From positions 2,914,001-2,978,000 of the forward strand of contig CAWEDP010000002.1 in assembly GCA_963807925.1 (NCBI GenBank): a stretch of DNA of 64,000 nt, read 5' to 3'. This document shows positions 36,691 through 43,900 of this stretch, piece after piece (the first letter of the stretch is position 1; the number at the start of each line of letters is the position of its first letter). The notes below the pieces were generated by a model, which ran no database searches, was not told the DNA's origin, and saw nothing but the letters and a program-made list of their open reading frames with translations. The position numbers were made by a program, and so were the translations under genes. The stretch is from CAWEDP01 sp963807925. GTDB taxonomy: Bacteria > Acidobacteriota > Vicinamibacteria > Vicinamibacterales > CAVVIG01.

Positions 36691-37700
36691 TTCTGCGCCG
36701 CCGCGTCGGCTTCGGCCTTGCGCGCCGCGCTCAGCATGTTCCGTATGCCGTAGTTGCCTTCGTGGCACGCGTACTCGAACGGCTGCTTGTCCTCGCCGCC
36801 CTTGGTGAGGTTCATCGCATAGGTCCACGGCCGCGTCCAGGTCGCCGGATCGTCGATGGTGACGGACCACTCGACGGTGTCCCTGTCGATCGGCTTGAAG
36901 CGCTCGATCAGCTTGAAGGTGTCCGCGTTGGCGTTCCGGTAGGCGCTGCGCTGCTTGAAGTTCGTCGTCTCGACGACGAGCGTGTCGCCCTCCCAATGGC
37001 CGCGCGGGTCGCCCATGTCCATCTTCATGTCCTTCCCGACGTGCTGGCGGCTGTCGAGCGGAATGATCCGGGCTTCGTGAATCATCTCGTAGCGGATGGC
37101 CACCCAGCCCCGGCCCTGGATGATCTGATAGGCGTTGCCGTAGATCGCCGGCATCATCGACCCCGGGATGCCCCGGGTGATGCAACGGTCGTACAGGCTG
37201 AAATCGAGCGTGCTGTTGAAGGGCCCGTTCCCGAAGCTGCTGCCGCCGCGCACGAAGGGACGCTGACGCGCCTGCTCGGTGAGCGGCGGGATCCGGCCGT
37301 CGGCCGGGTCGGTGAGCAGCCACGCGCGGCTGTTCTTCGCCCCGAAGTTTTCGAACCAGTGCACCGGGTTCGATCCGGGGAGGACACCGAGGTTCGGCGC
37401 CGAGGCGACGCGCTGATCCTCGCGCTGCTTGTTGAGCTCCGTCAGCTCGTCTTCGGTCACGTCCTCGAGGCGCTTGCCCTCGAACGCGTTCGGCCGCTCG
37501 AGCGGAATCCCGCTTTCGTCGTTGTTGGTATACACGCCCGACAAATCCGGATCGCCCCACGGCGTCCGGGCCGGCGCGTAGGTCTTCTTCGCCGATGTCG
37601 CCTTCTTCGCCGCCGTCGCCTGCCCGGCAGCCGCCGGGGACCACGCCGTCAGGGCCAACGAAGTGACGATGGCTCCCGTCGCTCCAACTCTCGTGCTCAA
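36687..37700 (-). CDS. Secreted 'WEGDTLVV' paralog 2 of the tandem array
   Basis: This 337-residue paralog starts at TTG 37700, placed 5 nt after AGGAGGAC. Signal peptide TGAIVTSLALTAWSPAAAG is followed by an Ala/Lys linker. Core blocks are TPWGDPDLSGVYTN, IPLERPNAFEG, DGRIPPLT, LYDRCITRGIPGSMMP, YQIIQGRGW, RYEMIHEARIIPLD, GHWEGDTLVVETTNF, TWTRPWTYAMNL and CHEGNYGIRNMLS. It is close to paralogs 1 and 4. Its stop overlaps the start of paralog 3 by four bases. Function unknown. Confidence 0.83.
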   Translation of the reverse strand: MSTRVGATGAIVTSLALTAWSPAAAGQATAAKKATSAKKTYAPARTPWGDPDLSGVYTNNDESGIPLERPNAFEGKRLEDVTEDELTELNKQREDQRVASAPNLGVLPGSNPVHWFENFGAKNSRAWLLTDPADGRIPPLTEQARQRPFVRGGSSFGNGPFNSTLDFSLYDRCITRGIPGSMMPAIYGNAYQIIQGRGWVAIRYEMIHEARIIPLDSRQHVGKDMKMDMGDPRGHWEGDTLVVETTNFKQRSAYRNANADTFKLIERFKPIDRDTVEWSVTIDDPATWTRPWTYAMNLTKGGEDKQPFEYACHEGNYGIRNMLSAARKAEADAAAQK

Positions 37701-37747
37701 ACTGTCCTCCTCTTTCGACCCGTTCTGCTTCGCTCTCTCGGCCCGTT

Positions 37748-38743
37748 CTACTTCGACGCGTTCTCCTCGGTCCGCGCGGCGCTGAGGATGTTCCGCAGCC
37801 CGTAGTTGCCCTCGTGGCACGCGTACTCGAACGGCTCCTGCGACGGGTCCTTCGTCAGCATCATCGCGAAGGTCCAGGGCCGCGTCCACGTCGACGGGTC
37901 GTCGTGGGTCACCGACCATTCGACCGCGTTGGCCGCCTTGGGCGTGAAGCGCTCGACGAGCTTCAGCCGCTCGCTCGCCCCGCGATCGGGATTGCGGAAG
38001 TTCGTCGTCTCGACGACCAGGACGTTGCCCTCGAAGTGACCGCGGGCGTCGCCCATGTAGGTGCTGATCTTCGGGCTGACGTGCGGCCGGTTGTCGAGCG
38101 GGATGACGCGTGTCTCGTGAATCATCTCGTAGCGAATGGCCACCAATCCCGGCCCCTGGTGGATCTGGTACGAGTTGCCGTAGATCGCCGGCATCATCGA
38201 GCCGGGAAGCCCGCGCGTGATGCACTGATCGTAGAGGCTGCGATCCTCGTAGGAATCGGCCGGACCGCGGCCGCGGCCCGCCGCCACGCGCGCCGCGGCG
38301 CGCGTAGTCGCGCGCTGCTGCGCCTGGGGGGTCGTCGGCGGAATGCGTCCGTCCGCCGGGTCGGTGACGAGCCACGCGCGGCTGTTCTTCGCGCCGTAGT
38401 ACTCGTACCAATGAATCGGGCCGGCGCCCGTTTCCGCGCCGCCGATGCCGGCCGCCCGCGCCTCGCCGGCCTCGTTGCGCTGCTTCACGATCTCCGCGAA
38501 CTCCGAGTCGTCGATGTCCTCGAGCGTCTTCCCCTCGAACTGCGAAGGGCGCTCCATCGGAATGCCGTTCTCGTCCTTGTTGGTGTAGACGCCGGAGATG
38601 TCCGGATCGCCCCACGGCGTTTTCGGCGGCACGTAGCCCTTCTGGGAGCTTTTCTTCACGGCCACCTGGGCGTGGAGGGGACCCGACGCGAACACGATCG
38701 CGATGAGCACGGCCACCGGCAAGATCAGGGCAAGTCGGCGCAT
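37748..38743 (-). CDS. Secreted 'WEGDTLVV' paralog 1, first gene of the tandem array
   Basis: This 331-residue paralog has signal peptide LALILPVAVLIAIVFASGPLHA and a strong GGAGGAGG site before ATG 38743. Core blocks are TPWGDPDISGVYTN, IPMERPSQFEG, DGRIPPTT, LYDQCITRGLPGSMMP, YQIHQGPGL, RYEMIHETRVIPLD, GHFEGNVLVVETTNF, TWTRPWTFAMML and CHEGNYGLRNILS. It heads the minus-strand run of four paralogs, the acyl-CoA synthetase and the AcuI-like gene (gaps of 47, -4, 43, 8 and 55 bp). A GATACT -10-like site lies 33 bp upstream. Function unknown. Confidence 0.83.
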   Translation of the reverse strand: MRRLALILPVAVLIAIVFASGPLHAQVAVKKSSQKGYVPPKTPWGDPDISGVYTNKDENGIPMERPSQFEGKTLEDIDDSEFAEIVKQRNEAGEARAAGIGGAETGAGPIHWYEYYGAKNSRAWLVTDPADGRIPPTTPQAQQRATTRAAARVAAGRGRGPADSYEDRSLYDQCITRGLPGSMMPAIYGNSYQIHQGPGLVAIRYEMIHETRVIPLDNRPHVSPKISTYMGDARGHFEGNVLVVETTNFRNPDRGASERLKLVERFTPKAANAVEWSVTHDDPSTWTRPWTFAMMLTKDPSQEPFEYACHEGNYGLRNILSAARTEENASK

Positions 38744-38775
38744 CGATCCTCCTCCGAAAGATCTGGGGAACTCAC

Positions 38776-38803
38776 AGTATCCCACAGGAATTCCGGGGAA
38801 TTC
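38776..38803 (-). promoter_or_regulatory. Candidate promoter/operator of the paralog operon
   Basis: On the minus strand, GATACT (38776-38781) could be a -10. Just upstream of it are two spaced copies of the palindrome GAATTC (38788-38793 and 38798-38803, first as GGAATTCC), a possible operator. No standard -35 was found. Confidence 0.3.
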
Positions 38804-38901
38804 GGGCAAAAAGCGGAGCAGCGCCTCAAAAACTTGGTCGCCGCCGGCCCTGACGGGGCCGCGCGCGGACCGCTCCCGCACGACGTGGCCGGCGGGCGAC
38901 G

Positions 38902-38907
38902 TAGAAT
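38902..38907 (+). promoter_or_regulatory. Candidate leaderless -10 (TAGAAT) for the asparagine-synthetase-like gene
   Basis: TAGAAT matches the -10 consensus at five of six bases and ends 6 nt before ATG 38914, the same spacing as at 10100. There is no Shine-Dalgarno site. Confidence 0.35.
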
Positions 38908-38913
38908 CGGCAG

Positions 38914-40233
38914 ATGCAGCAGCCCGTCAGCCGGGTGGTCGACCTCCTGGATCCGGCGTCGAACCGGATTGCCAACATGACGATCGAGGAAGCCAGAGCG
39001 CGCGTCCTCACCGGGCCGCCCGCGGAGGTCCGCGCCATCGACGGGTCGTTCGCCCTCGTCGCCGTGGACGGGATCACGGTCCGGTTGGCGCGGTCGATGG
39101 ACCGGCCGATGCGCTACTTCCTCGCGAAGCGGGCCGAGGGGCCCGCGCTGTACGTCGCCGATCGCATCGACGCGCTGCACGCGGCGCTCGGGGCCGACGG
39201 CCTGGCCGGACAGTTCCATCCGACCTACACGCGGATGGTGCCGGCGCACTACGTCGTGGAGCTGGCGCTCGTCGGGTGCCCCGATCCCGATCCCACCTAC
39301 ACGCGGTTCTTCACGCCGGAACGCAACGCGCTCGCGGCCGACCGCGACGAGATCGGCCGTCGCTACATCGGCGCGCTCTATCGGGAAATCGTCAAGTGGC
39401 TGCGGGCGATCGACGCGCGCCAGCCGATTGGCGTCGCCTTCTCGGGCGGCATCGACAGCGGCTCGGTCTTTCTCCTGACGTATCACGCGATGCTGCAGCT
39501 CGGCCTGGCGCCGGCGCGGCTGAAAGCGTTCGTGCTGAATCTTGGCGGCGGACCCGACGTCGAACAGGCGCGCGCGTTCCACGCCTCGATGGGCCTGTCG
39601 CTGTTTCTGGAGGAGATCGACGTCAACCCGGAGGATCTCGACCTCTGCGACACCCTTCGCGTCCTCGAGGACTACAAGGTGCTCGACGTGGAGTGCGCCG
39701 CGATGGCGCTGCGGTTGTGCCGGGGCATTCGAGACCGCTATCCGGACTGGCAGTACCTGATCGACGGCGATGGCGGCGACGAGAACCTGAAGGACTACCC
39801 GATCGAGGAGAATCCGGAGCTGACGATCCGGAGTGTCGTCGACAACCTCATGCTCTATCAGGAAGGCTGGGGCGTCGGCCGCATCAAGCACTCGCTGACC
39901 TACAGCGGCGGCCTGAGCCGCAGCTACGTCCGGACCTACGCGCCCGCGCGGCGGTACGGCTTCGACGGATTCAGTCCCTGCACGCGGCCGGACGTGGTGG
40001 AGGTTGCCGAAGGCATCCCCTTCGCGGCCTTGACAAAGTACGACGTGCCCGCGCTGTACTCGCTGAAGGGAGACATCGTGCGGCGCGGCGTGAAGGCGGT
40101 CACCGGGCTCGACATGCCGGTGTTTCCGAAGCGCCGGTTCCAGCACGGCGCCATCCCCACCTCGCGCTTGCGCGCCCATATCGCGAACGACGAGGCGGCG
40201 CTCCGGCGGATGTTCAACGCGCTCTACTCGTAG
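38914..40233 (+). CDS. Asparagine-synthetase-like ATP-dependent amide/lactam-forming enzyme
   Basis: This 439-residue protein contains an asparagine-synthetase-type domain from ~145. The PP-loop ATP motif is AFSGGIDSGS (~173-182), followed by FVLNLGGGPD, DGDGGDEN and the KRRFQHGA C-terminal segment. The first ~140 residues look like a shrunken glutaminase domain (DGSFALVAVDG), but there is no Cys at position 2, so free ammonia or another amine must be the nitrogen donor. Stand-alone proteins of this type include beta-lactam synthetases and amide-forming enzymes of natural-product pathways. The substrate is unknown. It starts divergently from the paralog operon and its 3' end overlaps the convergent gene at 40214 by 20 bp. 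Confidence 0.78.
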   Translation: MQQPVSRVVDLLDPASNRIANMTIEEARARVLTGPPAEVRAIDGSFALVAVDGITVRLARSMDRPMRYFLAKRAEGPALYVADRIDALHAALGADGLAGQFHPTYTRMVPAHYVVELALVGCPDPDPTYTRFFTPERNALAADRDEIGRRYIGALYREIVKWLRAIDARQPIGVAFSGGIDSGSVFLLTYHAMLQLGLAPARLKAFVLNLGGGPDVEQARAFHASMGLSLFLEEIDVNPEDLDLCDTLRVLEDYKVLDVECAAMALRLCRGIRDRYPDWQYLIDGDGGDENLKDYPIEENPELTIRSVVDNLMLYQEGWGVGRIKHSLTYSGGLSRSYVRTYAPARRYGFDGFSPCTRPDVVEVAEGIPFAALTKYDVPALYSLKGDIVRRGVKAVTGLDMPVFPKRRFQHGAIPTSRLRAHIANDEAALRRMFNALYS

Positions 40234-40801
40234 CCCTCACGCTCGGCTGCGGCCCCGCACCCGGTGCGCGCGCGCTGGCGCTGCGGCGGAGCAGCAGCTT
40301 CCCCCACAACAAGCCGGCCAGCAGAAACGGCATCAGGTAGAGGGCGAGCAGCCACCGCGCGGGACGCAGGTCGTAGGTCGCGTCGACGGCGGCGTCGAGG
40401 TCTGCCCTGCCCATCGGACCGTCGACCGCCACGTGGACGGCGAATGGTCCCTCGTGATCAAGCACGATCGCGGCGAACTGGTTCGTGACGTCGTCATTGA
40501 CGGGCGCCGTGGCACCCCGCCGGGTCTCACCGGATCGATCCGACGGGGTCGCCGAGACTTCCGCGCCAGTACCCGGGGCAATCGCCGGGTTCGCGTGGAG
40601 CGGCTTCAGCATCACCCAGAACTTCCCGGCCGCCGTTCCATCGTCGGTCGTATCGGGGTCGGTCCAGATCGAGATGTCGTACGAGCCGACCACGCGGTGG
40701 GACACGATCGGGTACGGCGGTCCGCTGTGCGCCGAGAGCGAGACGCCCGCCAGCCCCGTCCACAGGCAGACCGCCACGAACTGCTTCAGCGTCCTCAGCA
40801 C
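40214..40801 (-). CDS. Membrane-anchored periplasmic protein of unknown function, linked to the polyferredoxin
   Basis: This 195-residue protein starts at GTG 40801 (GGGGTG upstream). A signal peptide or anchor (LKQFVAVCLWTGLAGVSLSA) leads to a beta-rich periplasmic domain (PPYPIVSHRVVGSYDISIWTDPDT, VMLKPLHANPAI, FAAIVLDHEGPFAVHVAVDG) and a single C-terminal membrane helix (LLALYLMPFLLAGLLWGKLLL) with a short basic tail. It starts 4 bp downstream of the polyferredoxin stop, so it belongs to that operon. It occupies the place FixH has beside FixG, but no FixH signature is seen. No catalytic residue can be named. Confidence 0.7.
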   Translation of the reverse strand: MLRTLKQFVAVCLWTGLAGVSLSAHSGPPYPIVSHRVVGSYDISIWTDPDTTDDGTAAGKFWVMLKPLHANPAIAPGTGAEVSATPSDRSGETRRGATAPVNDDVTNQFAAIVLDHEGPFAVHVAVDGPMGRADLDAAVDATYDLRPARWLLALYLMPFLLAGLLWGKLLLRRSASARAPGAGPQPSVRATSRAR

Positions 40802-40805
40802 GATT

Positions 40806-42218
40806 TCACCCCAGGAAACCTGCCCCACGCATCTCCATCGGCTGATAGAGAATCCAGATCGCGGTCGTCGCGAGCACGAGCGTGAGGAGCGCCCACGGGA
40901 TCGCCGCAGGACCCGGACGATCGGGGAATTCACGCTCCGACACGCGGTACGCAACCACCATCGATCCCATGGCGCCGAGCAGCACGCATCCGAGCTCGAT
41001 TGGGAAGACCGACCCCGGTCGCATCCCGACCGATCGCCACCAGGGCCCGCCGAGCGCCGGCCAGCCCAGCCAGTCGGCCACGGCGTTCTGCACAATCGGC
41101 ACCGGGGTGAACGCGCCCGTCAGCAGATGGAAGCTGTAGTGCGCCAGCCACATGCCGAACCCGAACGGCACGAGCGCGTACGCGTAACCGCCGGCAATCC
41201 GGACGACCGATCTCGCCCCGCCCGAGCCGGCGTGTGTCGCCCAGGCGGCGCCGCCCACCAGAACTATCGGCAGGACGACCAGCGCGACAAGGAATACGAG
41301 GGCGAGCACCGGCGCTTCCGACCGCACGCCGATGATCCCTGCGAGCCATGTCTCCAGCCGGTACACGGGCGAGACCATCGCGAACGCGTTCAGCAGGGCG
41401 CCGAACGTGAACACGATGGCCAGCCCGGCCACGTCCCATCGTTTCGTCAGGCTCCCGATGCCGGAACGCCGCCGCGCGTCGGAGAGCTCGGCGCCCGGAA
41501 GACGGCCGGCGAGCGCGATGTTGTCGTGCGGACAGGCGTGGACGCAGTCCAGACAGAACGTGCAATCGAGGTTGCCCACCTTCATCGGCAGGAACAGTCC
41601 GAGCTCGCATCCGCGCCGGGCGGGAGCGCCGCGCGAGCCCTTGATGCAGTCCGCGGTGCGACAGGCGCGGCAGGTGGACTCCTCGCGCACGCGCAGCTCC
41701 AGCGGCGAGATGGTCGACGCCGTGAAGTTGAACTGCCCGATCGGACAGAGGTACTTGCAGAACGTCGCGCCGGAGAAGACGAGATCGACGGCGAGCGCCG
41801 CGGCGAAGTAGCCGATCACGAGGTACGCCGTCTCGCGCGGCAGCGCCCACAGATCGAACAGCTCGTAGACGAAGAGCACGGCCACGAGCAGTGCGACGCC
41901 GAACCATTTCGTGCGGAGCCGGCGCGGCCAGCGCAGCGGCGGCGGCACGAGCCGGCGACCGGCGTCGCGCACCAGCACGAAGGGACACCCGAAGCAGAAC
42001 AGGTTCCCGGCCGCCAGCAGCGACACGATCAGCAGACCGCGGTAGTGGACCCAGGTCAGGACGGGCGCCAGGTTGGTGGTTGGCGATTGCGGACCGTAGA
42101 GCCCGTCCGCAATCACGACGACGGCGACGGCCAGAACAAGCAGCTGGAACGCAGTGCGGGCATGCCGCCAGCGAAGGAACGCGCCAATCGCCGGCCAGCG
42201 GAGAACGTCCGATGTCAC
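40806..42218 (-). CDS. Polytopic membrane 4Fe-4S protein (NapH/NosR/CcoG-like)
   Basis: This ~470-residue integral membrane protein has about ten helices. Cysteine sets are TFCKYLCPIGQ, CRACRTADC...C (~165-190), and CTFCLDCVHACPH (~203-215), giving room for two [4Fe-4S] clusters facing one side of the membrane. The layout matches polyferredoxins that pass electrons across or along the membrane (NapH, NosR, FixG). Late helices include a His/Trp-rich region (MWLAHYSFHLLTG). The start is taken at GTG 42218, without a Shine-Dalgarno site, so the N terminus is uncertain. It lies between the HxxEH membrane protein and the periplasmic protein, all co-directional. Confidence 0.8.
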   Translation of the reverse strand: MTSDVLRWPAIGAFLRWRHARTAFQLLVLAVAVVVIADGLYGPQSPTTNLAPVLTWVHYRGLLIVSLLAAGNLFCFGCPFVLVRDAGRRLVPPPLRWPRRLRTKWFGVALLVAVLFVYELFDLWALPRETAYLVIGYFAAALAVDLVFSGATFCKYLCPIGQFNFTASTISPLELRVREESTCRACRTADCIKGSRGAPARRGCELGLFLPMKVGNLDCTFCLDCVHACPHDNIALAGRLPGAELSDARRRSGIGSLTKRWDVAGLAIVFTFGALLNAFAMVSPVYRLETWLAGIIGVRSEAPVLALVFLVALVVLPIVLVGGAAWATHAGSGGARSVVRIAGGYAYALVPFGFGMWLAHYSFHLLTGAFTPVPIVQNAVADWLGWPALGGPWWRSVGMRPGSVFPIELGCVLLGAMGSMVVAYRVSEREFPDRPGPAAIPWALLTLVLATTAIWILYQPMEMRGAGFLG

Positions 42219-42243
42219 ATCGAGAGCAGCAGCAATCCGCGGC

Positions 42244-42834
42244 TCACGCAGCGGCGCGCGCGGCCTGCTGCCAGGCGCACGTGCACTGCTGCCGCCCGGC
42301 GTCCGGCGCCGCCGGGAACATGTGGTAGTACATCGCAATCATCATTGGAATGAACACGATCGTGTTGTAGAAGAGGTGCAGCTCGACGCGCGGCACCCAC
42401 AGCTGCACCAGGCTGGTCGGCACCGGCCGGCCGAAGAAGGGGTGCCCCGTCAGGGCCTGAATCTGCAGCAGCAGGTGCTCGAAATGGTGGAAGAACTGGA
42501 TGGCGAGCGCAATCGTCCACCACTTGTGATCCTTGACGCCGGTGAATCCCTTGCGCAGCAGCCAGAAGCCCACGAGCATGACGAGCGCGTAGCCGTAATG
42601 CAGCGATTCGGACCGGATGAGCCATGGAAAGATCTGGCCAAGCGCGCCGCGGGCCTCGGGCACCGGCCATCCGAGAACGTAGATCTGGTACGCCTGCAGC
42701 AGATGCTCGGCCCAGTGCGCGAGCACGATGACCATGAACGCCCGCAGCGCGAGCTCATGGCTCGGGCCGTTCAACCGCTCGCTCATTGTCATCGTTTCGA
42801 CCGGCCGGCAGGGTTCAGCGTGCGTGGCGTACAT
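42244..42834 (-). CDS. Four-helix membrane protein with duplicated HxxEH motif
   Basis: This 196-residue membrane protein has four helices. The first and third carry a repeated motif: H40-x-x-E43-H44-x-x-Q47 (LAHWAEHLLQAYQ) and H116/H117-x-x-E119-H120-x-x-x-Q124 (FFHHFEHLLLQIQ). Further His residues are at 79 and 153. Such buried His/Glu pairs could bind a metal pair or heme, but I recognise no characterised family. A CxC occurs near the C terminus. ATG 42834 has GGGAGG about 10 nt upstream. It is the first gene of the operon that continues with the polyferredoxin, and is divergent from the radical SAM gene across 76 bp. Confidence 0.72.
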   Translation of the reverse strand: MYATHAEPCRPVETMTMSERLNGPSHELALRAFMVIVLAHWAEHLLQAYQIYVLGWPVPEARGALGQIFPWLIRSESLHYGYALVMLVGFWLLRKGFTGVKDHKWWTIALAIQFFHHFEHLLLQIQALTGHPFFGRPVPTSLVQLWVPRVELHLFYNTIVFIPMMIAMYYHMFPAAPDAGRQQCTCAWQQAARAAA

Positions 42835-42910
42835 CGAGATGGCCCTCCCCGATTTCGAGTGGGTTAGTATCCGAGGCGGGGCGCTTGCGCCTCAATCACA
42901 CAAAAGCACT

Positions 42911-43900
42911 ATGCCGGTGTCCCTGGCCTACCCGACCGCACGCGCCGACCGCGACGCCTACGTGCTGGACAGACGTCCACCCAAGTCGCCGCGCGATCCC
43001 TGGACCTCTCCGGACCCCCCGGTCGAGGACGAGCTGGCGGCGGACGGCAGCCTCGCACGAACGGCCACGATCTTCCTGACCGGCCGGGAATGCCCGTGGC
43101 GCTGCGTCATGTGCGACTTGTGGCGGCATACGATCGCCGGCGACACGCCGCCCGGCGCCATTCCGGCGCAGATCAACGACGCCCGGCTGCGGCTGAATCA
43201 GCCGTCCGCCACGCAGCTCAAGCTCTACAACGCCAGCAGTTTCTTCGATCCGCGCGCCGTTCCCGAGGCGGACTATCCCGCCATCGCCGCTGCGCTCGAT
43301 GGGCTCTCCCTGGTCATCGTGGAATCGCACCCGGCCCTCGTCGGCCGGTGCGTCGATCGATGGCTCGACGCGACGGCGTCGGCGAGCGTCGCACCGCCTG
43401 GCCTCGAAGTCGCGATGGGTCTCGAGACGGCCCACCCCGGTGCGCTCGAGCGCCTCAACAAACGGATGACCGTCGGGCAGTTCGCCGCGGCCGCGGGCGC
43501 GCTCCTGCGGCGCGGAATCGCCGTTCGGGCATTCGTGCTGCTGGCGCCGCCGTTCGTAGCGCCGGACCAACAGCTGCCATGGCTGCTCGCCTCGGTGGAC
43601 GTCGCGTTCGATGCCGGCGCCTCCGTCGTGTCGATGATTCCGACGCGGGGGGGAAACGGCGCCATGGAGGCGCTCGAGTCGGCCGGCTCGTTCCGTCGGC
43701 CCACGCTCGACGAGATCGAGCGGGGCTTCGACGCGGTGCTCACCGCATCCGGCGATCGCGGCAGGCTCTTTGTGGATCTCTGGGATCTCGAGCGGCTCTC
43801 GACCTGCACCCGGTGCTTTGGCGCCCGGCGCCAGCGCCTCGATGAGATGAACCGTCGGCAGCGCGTCCTCTCTCCGGTCCCGTGCCAGCATGCGCCCTGA
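42911..43900 (+). CDS. Radical SAM protein (archaeosine-synthase-beta/TIGR01210-like)
   Basis: This 329-residue radical SAM protein has the cluster motif C61-x3-C65-x2-C68 (GRECPWRCVMCDLW). It is followed by LKLYNASSFFDPRAVPEADY, VIVESHPALVG and GLETAHPGALERLNKRMT. These blocks resemble the B12-free TIGR01210/RaSEA-like group whose archaeal member acts in archaeosine tRNA modification, but a direct assignment is not safe. Two further Cys (CTRCF) sit near the C terminus and could bind an auxiliary site. ATG 42911 fits; the longer frame covers the divergent gene. Its last 11 bp overlap the flavoprotein start, so the two are coupled. Confidence 0.82.
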   Translation: MPVSLAYPTARADRDAYVLDRRPPKSPRDPWTSPDPPVEDELAADGSLARTATIFLTGRECPWRCVMCDLWRHTIAGDTPPGAIPAQINDARLRLNQPSATQLKLYNASSFFDPRAVPEADYPAIAAALDGLSLVIVESHPALVGRCVDRWLDATASASVAPPGLEVAMGLETAHPGALERLNKRMTVGQFAAAAGALLRRGIAVRAFVLLAPPFVAPDQQLPWLLASVDVAFDAGASVVSMIPTRGGNGAMEALESAGSFRRPTLDEIERGFDAVLTASGDRGRLFVDLWDLERLSTCTRCFGARRQRLDEMNRRQRVLSPVPCQHAP

